A DNA stretch of 64,000 nt, from positions 17,484,001-17,548,000 of the forward strand of contig NC_079878.1 in assembly GCF_029227915.1 (NCBI RefSeq). Reading direction: 5' to 3'. The DNA comes from Hydractinia symbiolongicarpus. Its lineage: Eukaryota > Cnidaria > Hydrozoa > Anthoathecata > Hydractiniidae. Positions 10,109 to 20,475 of this stretch are shown here, piece after piece (position 1 is the stretch's first letter; every line of letters starts with the position of its first letter). Below the pieces are notes generated by a model, which did not search any database, was not told the origin of the DNA, and saw only the letters and a program-made list of their open reading frames with translations. The translations under genes and the position numbers were made by a program.

Positions 10109-10507
10109 CTATGCCCATTTGTAAGCCGCAAGGCCGAGCAAGGCCAACGATCCCACTGTAAAAGCGAATTCACCGTCTTTTTGACCTTTGCTAGGTGTGT
10201 AAAAATCTGAGAGCTTTGGGGCCTTTTCTATGGTTGCAATGAAATACTCCCGCATTTCCTCGTTGAGCTCCTTGAGACTCTCCCCAGCTTGCCTTTGTTC
10301 CTTCCTTCTCTTATTGTATGCATCAATCTTCGCTTGCCTATCCCTTACCCATTGGGCTTGGGCAGCTTGAAGCTTTTCAACCGCTAAATCATGACGTTTT
10401 CTTTCTTCCTCGCCGTGCCCACTGAGTTTGCTGAACAAAAAATTTTACCCACGGAAAGCCAGAGCATTGATCAATGCTCCTCCAGCAAGAACTGCTATAG
10501 TTGCCAT
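10109..10507 (-). pseudogene. Two-TM coiled-coil virion protein, nonsense-broken
   Basis: From ATG 10507 the gene encodes an N-terminal hydrophobic segment, then a basic coiled coil starting SKLSGHGEEERKRHDLAVEK, then a PKLSDFYTPSKGQ motif and a C-terminal hydrophobic segment (about 130 residues). A TAA stop lies after about 20 codons, where the copy B homologue has a Gly-Thr-Asn sequence instead. It sits between capsid and integrase genes in both A and B and stops 12 bp before the integrase ATG. No domain family is recognised; a minor virion membrane protein is plausible. Confidence 0.6.
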
Positions 10508-10550
10508 TTATTTTGTAGACCCAAGGCCTTCCAAAACAAATTTTGATCTC

Positions 10551-11820
10551 TTAATATTCTACACTGTGGAACCTGCTATCCGGGATGTTTAATTACGCGT
10601 CTTGGATAAGGAAAACGTAGCACCTAATATCTCCATTGCCATTCGCTTTTTTTCGTCATGTGCAGGGTTATACCGTCCGATAACCTTTGCAGAGGCCGCC
10701 CACTACCATGTAGGCCCCGATCAGGTGTTGCCCTGAAATCAATGAATAGCGCATAGCGCTCGGTGAAAAATTGACCTATGGTCACTTCACTATAATGGCA
10801 CCCAAATAATTCAACGATCTGCTACAAATGATCTCGAGGGAGCATAGCATGTGAATACAGCTCATTGGGCTCACCCTCCACTGTGACAGAAATCTTCTCG
10901 ATTTTGGGATTGTAGAATTGCTCATTGACACCTGCATAAGCCTTGGATACTCCAGAATCGACGAATAATAGTAATATACCCACCAATGATTTAGCAGGGG
11001 TATCGACTTGGAGATTGTAGGATGTATCACTTTTCTTCATAGTCACCACTTTACTCCTCAATACTCGTTCGTATGGTAGGGCGAGACGGCTGTATCGCGA
11101 TACCATAGCGCTCGCCAGATCCTCATTTACTAATTTTTCAAACTCGAGCGAAATGTTAGAGATTTTGTATGTAGCGTCAGCTGCTTTGGCTGCAGTTGAG
11201 CCTCCGGCTGGTGTACCGGCATCCTTGATGACTTGATCGTATAAAGCGAAATGTAGAACGAACTGTAGCCTATCGTGGAGTCCATGTTGATAAAACGGTA
11301 GATCTCTCGTCAACTCGAACATTCTCCCCAACGGAATACAAAAGGTGTTTCCGTACGCCGCGGCTATAGCACGCTCCTCATTTGTTCCTACATGGTCAGA
11401 CGCTTTTACCTGTAAAGCGCGAATTGTCCCGTCATTTGGATTGATTCCCTCCAAAATCAGATTGTTTTCCTTATTAAATTTCGAAATCCAGAAATCACGG
11501 TAGACGCTGAATACATTATAATCCGCAATATGCTGGACCTCATTCCCATTCAGCGTAATACGTAGGTCACGCGCCAGGGCCTTCCCAATATTGCTAACGA
11601 TCGTTCTTTTCGTGTTGGTGCCGGTCAATTCCATATCAAATAGTAGCCTGATACTCCCAGGAAATATTACATCGTCCCGGCCCATGTTTGGTATTTCCAT
11701 ATAGAGATCCTCATTCTGGCCAATCGTGGACGGTACATGACTCACTTTAACCCGCTGCCTCTTGCCTTTGACAGCGAGCATAGTCTTGACTTGAGGGTTT
11801 AGTCTTACAAAAACACTCAT
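10551..11820 (-). pseudogene. Putative double-jelly-roll major capsid protein
   Basis: The first 332 residues are open from ATG 11820; a TAG at 10822-10824 follows the LPRDHL sequence, after which the homologous frame continues (FTERYALFIDFR, HGSGRPLQRLSDGITLHMTK) to about 10551 with one further frameshift and a stop. Comparison with copies B and C shows that the stop is premature, with full length near 420 residues. Motifs shared by all copies include SNIGKALARDLRITLNG, GINPNDGTIRALQVKASDHV and FYNPKIEKISVTVEGEPNEL. Size, position between integrase block and membrane-protein genes, and resemblance to capsid proteins of cnidarian Polintons support the call; the fold itself is inferred. It diverges from the 11850 gene. 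Confidence 0.7.
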
Positions 11821-11849
11821 TTATTTAGGTAGGCTGGTGGTTGAAAGAA
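11821..11849. promoter_or_regulatory. Bidirectional promoter gap, capsid and membrane-protein genes
   Basis: Only 29 bp separate the two divergent ATGs. The capsid-side end is T-rich (TTATTTAGG). In copy B the same gap is 34 bp and includes TATATAATAAAA. Both genes must be driven from this gap or from within each other's coding sequence. Confidence 0.5.
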
Positions 11850-13011
11850 ATGGCTGATAATCCAGGATATGAAGATGACTTTACGCCAGAGGAAGATATT
11901 CAAGACGAAGCCGAGGAGTTTAGTAGCAAGAGCGAGATCCTTAGACCCGAGCCTGATGTCAGCCTAACACCAGGACAACAGCAGGGAGGTGCGCGTAGGC
12001 GATTGGATGTTGGGCTTGGGGAACAGAATTTAGAGGAAACCGTCGACAATCTTTATGCTAAACTTAGCGAGCATTTAGGATTAAGGCTGTCAACCGATAA
12101 AAATTATCATTATTTTAGGGTCGATGAAGGTAAAAAGCTTGTTTTTAGGGCGGTTGCGCTGGGTGAACAGGACTATAAAGAGATATTGCTTACGACTACG
12201 ACCGGTGAGTTAAGAGCTATTACATCTATAGAGACGGCCTTGGGACCTACGCGTCTGAAGGCCTTAGGGTTTACCGACTATGTTACACCAAACAAAGGCA
12301 AAGCAATGGCTCAAAAACTCATGAATGATATTGATACAGTCGATAACAACCCTGGTGACATCGAGATGCGGCCGCTACTAGAGAATGTTCTAGATGAAAC
12401 GAAGAGCCTTATGGAGAATTCTTCCTTTACCGAAGCCTTAGAGGAACGTGAAAGGAGGGGGTTTAACCGCAAGCTTCAGACTCTCAGCGGTAAACTGAAG
12501 AGGTTACAGACAAAGAAAGCTACACCAGATGTATCCGGGGAGCAACAAAAAATTTGGGATAAGGATATCCACAATCAGCTTAAAGCGATTAAGGAGACCC
12601 TCATGAAAATAGCTAGAGATGACACATCGCTAAGGGAGAAGCTGACTATTCTCTTCAAAGAGCAAGGGATAACTATAGCGAACATCGTTTCTGCTATGGA
12701 TTGATGGTCTCTACCATCGTCCTGGCGCTCACAGGTGGTAGTGGGGCAGCAGGAACTGGTGCTGGAGGAAGTAGTGCTGCAGGCAAAGGGTTTGTTCAAA
12801 AGCAGCTGGAGAGACTCGGAAATTCCTTAAATATTTTGCAGGTAAGGCGGGGGCAGCTCTTCCTGGAATCATTAGCAGCGTGGTCTCATTCTTTTTCAGA
12901 GTTGCACCGAGAGTTGTCGAATTCGCAGCAAAGCACTTGTATATGGCCTTGGCTGCCGCTGTGGGTATTGTTGTTGCGTATGTAAGTAACAGGAGGAGTA
13001 AGAATCGATGA
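11850..13011 (+). pseudogene. Large acidic/helical membrane protein, frameshifted
   Basis: The start MADNPGYEDD is shared with copy B (MADNP at 51700). Residues 1-60 are acidic and disordered; a middle region around YHYFRVDEGKKLVFRA resembles copy B; long charged helices follow, then a membrane segment (IVSAM, then MVSTIVLALTGG in another frame), a Gly/Ala-rich linker, and GKGFVQKQLERLG with a C-terminal hydrophobic part ending in a basic tail near 13011. Two single-base frameshifts, near 12700 and 12830, split it. No named domain is recognised. Its neighbourhood suggests a virion or membrane-remodelling protein. Confidence 0.55.
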
Positions 13012-13042
13012 AGAGTCTAGTATGTTGTTCAACACATTAGAC

Positions 13043-14119
13043 CTATTTCTTCATCCAGATGAAAGCGAGGATAAGTCCTACTCCTACCGTAACCAGCGTG
13101 GCTTTGGTATCCTCGTGAACAGCAGCTTCCTCGGAGGATGGTGGAGGGAGGGGTATATCATGTACTTCCTTCCTTGGTACAACAGCATGCGGAGCGTTAA
13201 TATTGGGATTGATACCAATCTTGAAATGGTCCTGACTGATCAGGATCTTGTTGTTAAATCCAGCCACATTTCCGATCCTAAGTGACATATCGCTTGGGAT
13301 CATGTAGACGCCATGGGCAACACTATAATCGACCTTGCTTCGTGCATATCTGAGTGCGTTCTCGAATTCACTAATCTCTCCATCTGTATTTGTAGGTCTA
13401 ATCACCAGCTGTTCAAAAGTCGTCAAGTATAGTCGTTGGGCATCGATAGAACTGCCTTGATTACCAATAATTCCTGATCGCGCATTGGCTTGGGACTCCA
13501 AAATCAAATACGCGTAGCATCGTACACTTTGCGATAACTTTTCAATACCAATACGTGTAAGACCCTGACTATTTTCGATGATCCACCTGCTCCAGGATCC
13601 AGCATCGAAATACGAAAGCCCACTGCCGGGGAAGTCTTTTCGTTTGGCCTGCCAGGAGCAAAAAATACTCTCATTTTTCCATTCTTGCTCATTTGGAGAT
13701 ACTCCAAATTCACGTGCTAATTGCTGGAGCTTTTGATTATTGAAGGGGTTATTCAAAAGATTATTAGTATTTTTCGAATTTGGAAGTATATATGGAATCG
13801 GTAAACAGCGCGCGCGAGCGAGCGGTAAAGGAGAATTAAAGTGCTGCATTGATATCCCACAAGCCGATGTAGCGCAAAATACCGCAAAATTCAATTGTGT
13901 TGACCAAATGCTAAATGGATGAGTCCTCCATTCATCAACCGGAGGGTTACTATGGAACACGTAGAATACGAAAATATCAGGGAATTTTACTTTGAATGAG
14001 GACCCCTTCGCGTCTATTACTATATCCTGCACTATGAGATCCGAGCTCTTAAACTGCTCCAGGTACCTGCCATGATTCGACAGATATTTTGCCCTTGGGT
14101 TGTACGAGTAAATATTCAT
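13043..14119 (-). CDS. Conserved Polinton-associated protein with C-terminal TM
   Basis: 358 residues from the ATG at 14119. The first two-thirds look like a folded beta-rich domain with the motif FAVFCATSACGISMQHFNSP (about residues 78-97), the middle has Asn-rich spacers, then Ile/Asn-rich repeats, a PLPPPSS linker and one transmembrane segment at the extreme C-terminus (VTVGVGLILAFIWMKK). I have seen similar sequences only as uncharacterised proteins beside capsid genes in cnidarian elements; no function is known. It is unbroken, and its start codon lies in a palindrome shared with the divergent penton-like gene. A tail-anchored minor capsid or spike protein is possible. Confidence 0.6.
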   Translation of the reverse strand: MNIYSYNPRAKYLSNHGRYLEQFKSSDLIVQDIVIDAKGSSFKVKFPDIFVFYVFHSNPPVDEWRTHPFSIWSTQLNFAVFCATSACGISMQHFNSPLPLARARCLPIPYILPNSKNTNNLLNNPFNNQKLQQLAREFGVSPNEQEWKNESIFCSWQAKRKDFPGSGLSYFDAGSWSRWIIENSQGLTRIGIEKLSQSVRCYAYLILESQANARSGIIGNQGSSIDAQRLYLTTFEQLVIRPTNTDGEISEFENALRYARSKVDYSVAHGVYMIPSDMSLRIGNVAGFNNKILISQDHFKIGINPNINAPHAVVPRKEVHDIPLPPPSSEEAAVHEDTKATLVTVGVGLILAFIWMKK

Positions 14120-14139
14120 TGTTTCTTTAAAGAAACATG
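14117..14139. promoter_or_regulatory. Palindrome spanning two divergent start codons
   Basis: An 18-bp perfect palindrome, TGTTTCTTTAAAGAAACA (14120-14137), is flanked by CAT (the minus-strand ATG) and runs into the plus-strand ATG, leaving only 17 bp between the two start codons. No room remains for ordinary 5' UTRs. Confidence 0.7.
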
Positions 14140-15444
14140 AGACAGCTGTACGTAACAAATATTGGCAAGCCTACGATATTTGAGGACTACCTAGGGCAGG
14201 ACACTAGGATCGCTTTAAAATCCATCAGTATCAGGCATTCGTGGCTGAACCTCTACAGTAACAACGATTTTACTATTCGTAAGGTAGGGCCCGATCAGAC
14301 GGTTACTCGAATTGAAATAATGAATGGGTTGTACAAGATCGAGGATTTAGCGAGTATCGTCAACAGTCAAGCACAGGGCAAGGTACAACTTTTTATTCTG
14401 AAAAATGGACTCTGCAGACTACATGTTAATGACGGGTACACGAAGGTGATTCATCGACAACTGCAAGAGCTCTTGGGTCTACCCTATGATCCCAGTAAAA
14501 AATACTATATGAAGGGTGACTACGATTCATTTTATAGGACTGATGTATACCAGCGACTGAGGCTTGTTTGCCCTCAGTTAGATGAGGATGATTGCTTGTT
14601 GGATGGTAAAAAATCAAAAATTCTAGCCGTACTTCCAACAAAAGAAAATGTATGGATCTTGACGTGGAGTTTTGATAACCCTGTATACCTCCCTTTGAAG
14701 GGCTCGACGGATCGCCTTGAATTCATGTTGACGGACGAATATCACCACGATAAGAACGTTTCGTTTGTGGGAATTACCATGCACTTGCTCATAGAAAAAA
14801 TGACAGATATTGCAAAGCTTTACCCGAGCCTACCTTCTGCACCTATGGAGGGGGAGGCTGATGAAAGTCAAGTGTATAGACTCAAAAAAATCGAAGAAGT
14901 GGAATAATATCTACGTAATGAGATTAAAGAGCGGGACAAACTCGCCAAAAAGTTCAAAATGCACGATACGTGGGTTAGATACACCGATCATGGTCTGCTG
15001 GCCGTAAGTGTCATTACTTCGGGTATTGGCATTGGTAGCATGCTATCCGGAATTGGTGTACCATTGGCCGTAGCCATGGGAGGCATCACCATAGCTGTGG
15101 AATTGGGTCAAACAGGTCTGAAAAATACTGGTAAGAGGTTAGATGTCAAAAGCAAGAAGCACGAGGGTATAAGGTTGCTGGCGGAGACCAAACTCAATTC
15201 CGTTATCGACCTTATCAGTAGAGCTGTGGAAAATGGGGTTATTAGTGATTATGAATTTAGCTTAATTATGCAGGAAAAGCAACGCTATATGCTGCTCAAG
15301 GAGCAAATACGTCAGAGAGCCAGAAGAATTGTAGAGTCGCTTAATGAACGAGAGAGACAGCAGCTGGTCGAGAAGGGACGCGAGGAGGGCAAACAGGAGT
15401 TTATGAAAAAACTTCAATCTGTTCAACTTTACTTTACTTTGTGA
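14137..15444 (+). pseudogene. Penton-like/membrane fusion protein, one nonsense codon
   Basis: One open frame of about 435 codons interrupted only by TAA at 14905-14907; copy B has a lysine codon there. The N-terminal 250 residues resemble a single-jelly-roll vertex protein (NIGKPTIFEDYLGQDTRIAL, IEIMNGLYKIEDLASIV, YLPLKGSTDRLEFMLTDEYH), though the fold is inferred. After a coiled linker (LRNEIKERDKLAKKFKM) comes a Gly/Ile-rich membrane region (HGLLAVSVITSGIGIGSM) and a helical C-terminal domain (KSKKHEGIRLLAETKLNSVI). The fused arrangement also occurs in copy B (48942-50218), so the two parts belong to one gene. It could be a penton tied to an internal virion membrane. Confidence 0.6.
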
Positions 15445-15527
15445 ATAGCAGCGATAAGATCAGATTTCTTAAGGGTTGAATACCCACTTATCCCTAATTC
15501 TCTCGCTTCTCTTTTCAAATCGTTCAT
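15429..15527 (-). CDS. 32-residue Rho-N/SAP-like mini-protein
   Basis: Short frame from ATG 15527 to TAA 15429, overlapping the end of the penton-like gene on the opposite strand. The peptide LKREARELGISGYSTLKKSD followed by LIAAI has the two-helix pattern and GYSxLKKxxLI signature of Rho-N/SAP nucleic-acid-binding motifs. The whole protein is just this motif. Similar single-motif proteins are frequent in large DNA virus genomes. The short length lowers confidence. Confidence 0.5.
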   Translation of the reverse strand: MNDLKREARELGISGYSTLKKSDLIAAIHKVK

Positions 15528-15532
15528 GTTTA

Positions 15533-16125
15533 TTACACTACAGTGAACGATTCCTCATCAAGGTGTTGTGTCCTGGATTGTTGAACTGGTTTATACTTAC
15601 ACTCCTCGAGCATAACCTGCAGATAGTTCTTATTCCCTTGCCGATAGATACTTGATAGCTTTAAAATGCAGATGCAGTCGCAGGGCTGTTTCAGCGGAAC
15701 TGGTTGATCATGAAAATCAGTATTAATCTCTCTATTTCATTCCTTTACTTTGGTACTAACATAGCCTTTTTTAACTGGTGGGGTAGTGAATTCACTACCA
15801 TATATTTTCTCAATTCATGTCAATATGCTTTGGTATTTCTGAAGCCATTCTGGATGCTTCCGTAAGTTAAATGACATTGTAAGTGAGGAACTATCATTAT
15901 AAAGAGATGCTCCAATGCTATAAAGCCCCCCCCCCTGGTGTTCTGATTAGTAGGGCGGTAATTCTATTATCATTTTTGTAACCTATCATAAATCTAGCAT
16001 CCTTGCCTTTATTGGCTTGTATTGGATCGCTAAGTACAATGTTTTCGATCTTTATACCAAAGATGTTAAATGCAGCTAGGTTGCTATAAAAGCCGTTGTT
16101 TCAATATCATTTCCATAAAATTTAA
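15533..16125 (-). pseudogene. Degraded homologue of 48293 gene, unknown
   Basis: On the minus strand, broken frames match the intact copy B protein at 48293-48871: KGKDARFMIGYKN matches its KDQRYIVGYH segment, followed by a region with WLQKYQS, KIYGSEFTTPPVKKGYVSTK and a CDCICILKLSSIYRQGNKNY tail. A run of ten C at about 15928-15937 and several stops break it. Function unknown. Confidence 0.5.
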
Positions 16126-16154
16126 ACATCCCGTTTATTTATGAAAATTAGACT

Positions 16155-16316
16155 CTAACTAGGGTTTTTACAAGGACAGCACCCACCATTGTACGTGATA
16201 AACATCATGTAATGCTGCTAACGCAGCATTTTCCCGCATATAATTAACCTCCGTCCACACTTGCATCTATCATATTTATCGAGATCAATCCCACATTCAT
16301 CACAATACTCAGTCAT
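16155..16316 (-). pseudogene. Small zinc-ribbon protein, nonsense-broken
   Basis: From ATG 16316: MTEYCDECGIDLDKYDRCKC then GRR and, after an in-frame TAG, HYMMFITYNGGCCPC. The copy B homologue (48100-48306) is unbroken and has the same C-x2-C, C-x-C and C-x-C spacing. The pairs probably bind zinc. Confidence 0.6.
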
Positions 16317-16321
16317 TTACT

Positions 16322-16561
16322 TTTAAAGGCTTCGGGTAACCATGGCTCTGAAACGATCTGGAACATACTCGAACATCAAGGGATTGCTCTGATACACATT
16401 TCTAAAGTCTTGAAATGGTTGGGGACATACTTGAGCAACTATGGATCCTTCCTAGTAGCCTTGATACACATGTCTTTTGTTTTGCAGTGATCTGGAATAG
16501 AACAGAGATACCAGGGGTAGCGCTCAATGTCTCTGATATTGAGCTCTTGATAAATATCCAT
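16322..16561 (-). pseudogene. DUF4116-like repeat protein, broken
   Basis: From ATG 16561 the frame reads repeats of about 24 residues of the type IPDHCKTKDMCIKATRKDP / LLKYVPNHFKTLEMCIRAIP, with two stops. These correspond to the VPDRFKTQDMCNKAVEK repeats at 47524-47882 in copy B. Such repeats are abundant in cnidarian mobile elements. Function unknown. Confidence 0.6.
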
Positions 16562-16598
16562 ATTTATTTTGGAATAATTCAGGAAACATGATAATTTT

Positions 16599-16624
16599 TA
16601 CTCATATTATACAGAATATGAGTA
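16599..16624. promoter_or_regulatory. Stem-loop upstream of DUF4116-like gene
   Basis: A perfect 10-bp stem, TACTCATATT with AATATGAGTA, and a 6-nt loop, about 38 bp upstream of the minus-strand ATG at 16561. It is the last element-like signal on the right side of copy A. Confidence 0.5.
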
Positions 16625-17289
16625 TATGCTATTGTGCATGCGTATTATCGGAATCGGTATTTCTCGGATTTTATTTTCGGATGACGTAGGATTTACCGAT
16701 TTTGGGTGGAGGTGGTGGTGGAAATGGTGAAAGCGGGGTTTTTGGGAGTAAAGGTGTGAAAGGAGCGACGAACGACATGTGTAGGTCAAGCAAAAAATAG
16801 GGCAGATAGTGTGATGGATTACCACCACATGGGCTGTATATTTGTGTACGGCAGGAGTACAGCGAGACATATGGAATCTCGCAAAGCATGTTTTTCTAAA
16901 ACAAAACACTCGTAAGGGAACCCTCTGGGTGCTTTGTTGTTTTTGTTGTGGTTGTTTGAACCCAGAGGGTTTTTGATTCTGTGAGTATACCACTAGGAGC
17001 CCGTTCCTAGCACTGACATTTTACCGGCATTTTGGCACAATTTTTCCCGACATGGCACAGCGTGGGAAACCGGGGCGAGACGGCCGCCTCCAGCTAGTAC
17101 GCACCCTCGCCCGTGCACGCCCTAACCTTCAGCCAGGACCTAAGCCCTGCTCCCACAATTTTACGATATATCAAGCCTTGTATATAGCCATTCAGTATCG
17201 CCTTGAGTATTACCTGTGTGGAAATTCACGCATCACCAGTTACGTCTTTTGCTCATCATGCATAACCACGCATTGATCTTGGAATAACG
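16625..17289. repeat. Dispersed-repeat sequence with inverted repeats
   Basis: No gene. A 12-bp inverted repeat (AACCCTCTGGGT at 16919-16930 and ACCCAGAGGGTT at 16960-16971) encloses a GTT-rich spacer, and CTAGGA/TCCTAG forms a short hairpin near 16993-17010. The GC-rich patch at 17050-17150, read on the minus strand, looks like the end of a retroelement. The right boundary of Polinton A lies somewhere before this stretch. Confidence 0.4.
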
Positions 17290-17650
17290 TGAGCGTACAA
17301 AACTTGCAGCTGCATTATGTACTCTCTGCAGCTGAATCATCAAGTATGTTGGTGTTCTGTGTGATAGATTGCATTACCATAATCCAGTTTGCTTAACACC
17401 AGTGTTTCAGCGAGTTGCTTACGAAGTTTGAAGGATAAAAACCTTTTCAAGTGTTGTTCCATTTTAAGTCTTCTCTGAACGTAACACCAAGCAGCTTGGA
17501 TTCGGAGGTCTGTTTGGTCTGACTTCCGTCTGTTGAGAATATTTCATTTTTGAGCTCAAGATGTTTCGCCATTTGCTTTGTGGAAAAAAGAATGGAATTA
17601 GTCTTTTTCGCATTGAAGAAGAGGCTACTGTTTTTCGACTACAAACTCTA
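17290..17650 (-). pseudogene. Non-LTR reverse transcriptase fragment
   Basis: Minus-strand frames around 17450-17620 read FSTKQMAKHLELKNEIFSTD and SESKLLGVTFREDLKWNN, the region after the RT catalytic core in jockey/CR1-type LINEs, where KxLGVxxD..LxW is conserved. Several stops and shifts follow toward 17290. Only this C-terminal RT portion is present. Confidence 0.55.
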
Positions 17651-17689
17651 TAAAAAAAAAAAAGAAATAAGTTAATAAAAATTTCTAAT

Positions 17690-17990
17690 AGGTCTCCAGC
17701 AGGTTGAAAAACTGTGGCGATCTTGATTCCGATAGCAAGGACAAAAAAAATTAAGGAGGCTGGAACCAGGGCACCGAAAGAGACCAAGAATAGTAAAATT
17801 AAAAAATATATTTCACATTCAAATTCCCAGAATCATTTTTCCTTTTCAGCTAGATATTCCAAACCTCCAGAAAGGTTCCAAAGCTACCAACCAAGTGGAT
17901 GGCGCGGAAGACAGCAATTCCAACAACACCAAAGACCCCGAGGAGCCTGCTTCGCACGCGGAAAATTCGGCTATTGAAGAAATACTTGCC
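17690..17990 (+). pseudogene. Retroelement gag-like fragment with degenerate zinc knuckle
   Basis: An Arg/Gln-rich segment (YQPSGWRGRQQFQQHQRPRG) is followed by CFARGKFGYWKKYC, which resembles a C-x2-C-x4-H-x4-C knuckle with the second Cys and the His replaced. The fragment then runs into stops. The class of element is uncertain. Confidence 0.4.
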
Positions 17991-18459
17991 TAGAAATCCA
18001 GAGAACAGCAACAAGCACAACCACTAAGACGACTGCACTACTAAATACCGCGTTTTTATTACCCCGGATAGAGTTTAGAAGATAAATAAGGTTATTTTCG
18101 GTTGAGCAAAGCGAATTAGAAAATAACATTGAATTGTTTGTGAAATGCTCGTTTTGTGAAACCGTCCCGACTCACTTTTTCCATATAAAGGTTAGGTTTA
18201 AAAAGTACACAAGACTTATATAAACTTCTTTCTTAACGAACTCAATGATATCAAGTTGCTTTTATTTTATTTTTATAACCTCTACAATAACTTTGGAAGA
18301 TTATTACAGAAATAGACTTCTTACTCATTATCAAAATAAAAAAAACTAAAAAAAACTGATGGTGTAAATCTATTTTTCATTTAGACTGAAGTTCTATACC
18401 CTCTCTCTTATAAATCTCTTTCATGACAGAACTTTCATCACACACATTTCAAATCATAT

Positions 18460-19119
18460 TTGAAAATAGGATATGCGCTATCGTCCGTCATGACTGCACA
18501 CAGGACTACGCGAGAAAAATGTCGCATGGCGAATTACGCCTTTATGGAGAACATCACGGCCATGAAGCAGGAGATTGAACAGCTTCACAAATCTTTGTTT
18601 ATGACTTTCTCTGACAAATTTGACTTACAAAGCAAGATGGCGGCATACGAGGTAACACTTGTTCTTAATTTCAAGAAGTACGAGATTTTAAAAGTATTTA
18701 AAACAGATTAACGTTAGCAAAGGTACCTTTAACCCAGCCTCTTCACTAGGCAATGGAAATTTTATTCGATAGGGTCGTTATTTTGTCAGTAGGGCGTCCA
18801 GTTTAATTGAAAAAAAAACTTCCTCTTTCCTTTTTATTATTCTTATATTTAGCGCAGCGTGGAGGAGCGAAACAAGCTCTTTGCATCACAACTTGCGGAC
18901 GTTATTTACCTGATTGAGTATCATATAGAGCAAATCGTCATGGAAACGAGATGCTTTTACTTTCGTCGCAACACAGTAAAACAGAAGGTTCAAATGTTGT
19001 GTAAAGTGCGCACTCAGTTGAAGAATTTACATTCTACAATGTTCCCCCCTGGCATGGAAAATCATAAACTCTCCACTAACTTCGATACGTTTGAAACCAT
19101 GAGGGCTTACTTTGTTTAA
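18460..19119 (+). CDS. Small helical protein, two exons, unknown
   Basis: Exon 18460-18651 ends at a GT donor in phase 0; exon 18853-19119 starts after an AG acceptor and continues in frame, giving 152 residues. The product is helical and charged (MKQEIEQLHKSLFMTFSDKF, RSVEERNKLFASQLADVIYL) with a Phe-rich end at MRAYFV, and has no signal peptide or TM segment. No family is recognised. Further upstream exons may exist. The start could be the later Met in SSVMTAHRTT. It is probably a host gene because of its spliced structure and lack of TE similarity. Confidence 0.5.
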
Positions 19120-19431
19120 TTTCTTGTAAACAGGTCGCTTTATTTGTAATGGTAAATCCAGCAACGACAGCAGTAGAACAAGAAAGAAAAGGAAACATAT
19201 CCCGCACACATAATGTATTAAGTAACACTTCTGTACACTACATAAAAAAAAGGTAAATGTAAAACTGTAAATATTAAATACACACATTCCAAGGAAAAAT
19301 GTAACACAATTAATATAACGTTGTTGTTGTTGCTGTTAGATCTGAAGCTTAATTCTTCTTGCGTTTGTCCTTCTATAAAACGAAGTAAACATATTTTTGT
19401 ATCAATCCTGCACAATTGACGCATCCAAGAG

Positions 19432-20475
19432 ATACCGTATTTCCTTTAACACCGCGGCGTTTGTTACAAATTCCAGCGTTTAGATGCGGCGTTTAATAGA
19501 GGGCGAAGTCTATTACAGGGTGTCGTTTATTAATAAAATGAATGGTGAGATAAAAATGGACTTAAGACAAGGCTTCCAAACGTAAAGAGATAACAAAAAA
19601 CATAGAGACTGATTTATGTGGAACCATCAACTACTTTATACTACTTTCGGAAAAAAAATTTCGGACGGAAAAACTTTCGGATTTTTTTTTGTCCAAAAAT
19701 CCTTCCAGCCAAAATTTGTGTCTGCCGAAAGATTTTTTATCCAAAAATTTTGGTTTTTCTAATTTTTTTTGAAAAAAGGACCAGTGCATAGAAATTATGT
19801 GTCATTGCCCGTAATTATTACTTTTGAAATTTGGTTAAAATTCGTTACTTAACCATACATTTTTTGACTTTATAAATCTTGTCCGAAAATTTTTCCGCTG
19901 AAATAAAAAATTTCCGCCGAAAATTTTAGTTTTTAATGTAGATTATAGTTTCACATTTTTAGTAGTAAGTTGCAGAAATTCTTGTACTGTTGTGCAATCC
20001 TGTATAACTATGACACCGGCTTTTCGTCATTATATATTGGAGACGGCAGTGTAAAATAACAGTGTTTTCTAAAGAAACGTTAGAAAGTCTTTGGTTTGTA
20101 AGCGCGATGCACGGTTGGAGGCCAAAGAGCTGGATGAGTATGCAATTGGAACATACAAAGATGATGGAAAGACAAGGAAATTTTAGTGGAACACTTACTG
20201 ATAGAATTGTCCAAACTCATAGGATTTTTTCATTAACCTTGAAGGTAATTAATTGCACGCAATTGTAAATGATAAAAGGATACGAGAAGTTGGTTAATAT
20301 ACGTCACGTAAAATTGATGCAAAAATTCTTCATCACAACTGTTGAAGCGTAAAAAGCAATATTCGTTTTTATCTTTAGTTGATTAGAAAAAAGAAGTGTT
20401 TTCTAATGAACGTTTATTAGAGCGCCGCGTTAATTACAAATAGGGGGGAGGCGTTTTACCAGAGGAAATACGGTA
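19432..20475. mobile_element. TIR-bounded non-autonomous DNA element
   Basis: Left end ATACCGTATTTCCT (19432-19445) is the exact inverse of AGGAAATACGGTAT at 20462-20475. Further into both ends lie GCGGCGTTT / AACGCGGCG-type blocks. The interior has A/T-rich hairpins around CGGAAAAATTT motifs (19640-19930) and a short plus frame (20062-20268) with no recognised transposase. The target-site duplication is not obvious. Confidence 0.6.

Larger units (their letters stand above)
6920..16624. mobile_element. Polinton/Maverick copy A, polymerase end missing
   Basis: Fifteen or so closely packed genes on both strands include an A32-type packaging ATPase, a retroviral-type integrase, a putative double-jelly-roll major capsid protein and a penton-like protein, which together define a Polinton. 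The order mirrors copy B (47.2-57.8 kb). In copy C the DNA polymerase gene lies just beyond the equivalents of the 6947 gene, so here it would be expected to the left of 6920, where only host sequence is found. No protease gene is recognised. Several genes carry stops or frameshifts, so the copy is not autonomous. Confidence 0.85.

Noticed and set aside
13043-14119. Adenain-type protease
   Set aside because: No His-Asp/Glu-Gln-Cys arrangement is visible; the FCATSACG motif does not fit the family.
6920-16624. A polymerase-free capsid/integrase element as a new class
   Set aside because: Copy C shows a PolB C-terminus (63702-64000) just beyond the equivalent of the first gene of copy A, so A is more simply a truncated Polinton.
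16607-16993. 128-residue minus frame with His/Pro-rich segment
   Set aside because: Composition-driven, overlaps an inverted repeat, no homologue in copy B at the equivalent place.
19660-19930. Hairpin-rich CGGAAAATTT segment as an RNA gene
   Set aside because: It lies inside a TIR-bounded element and consists of diverged short A/T repeats; no RNA family features are seen.
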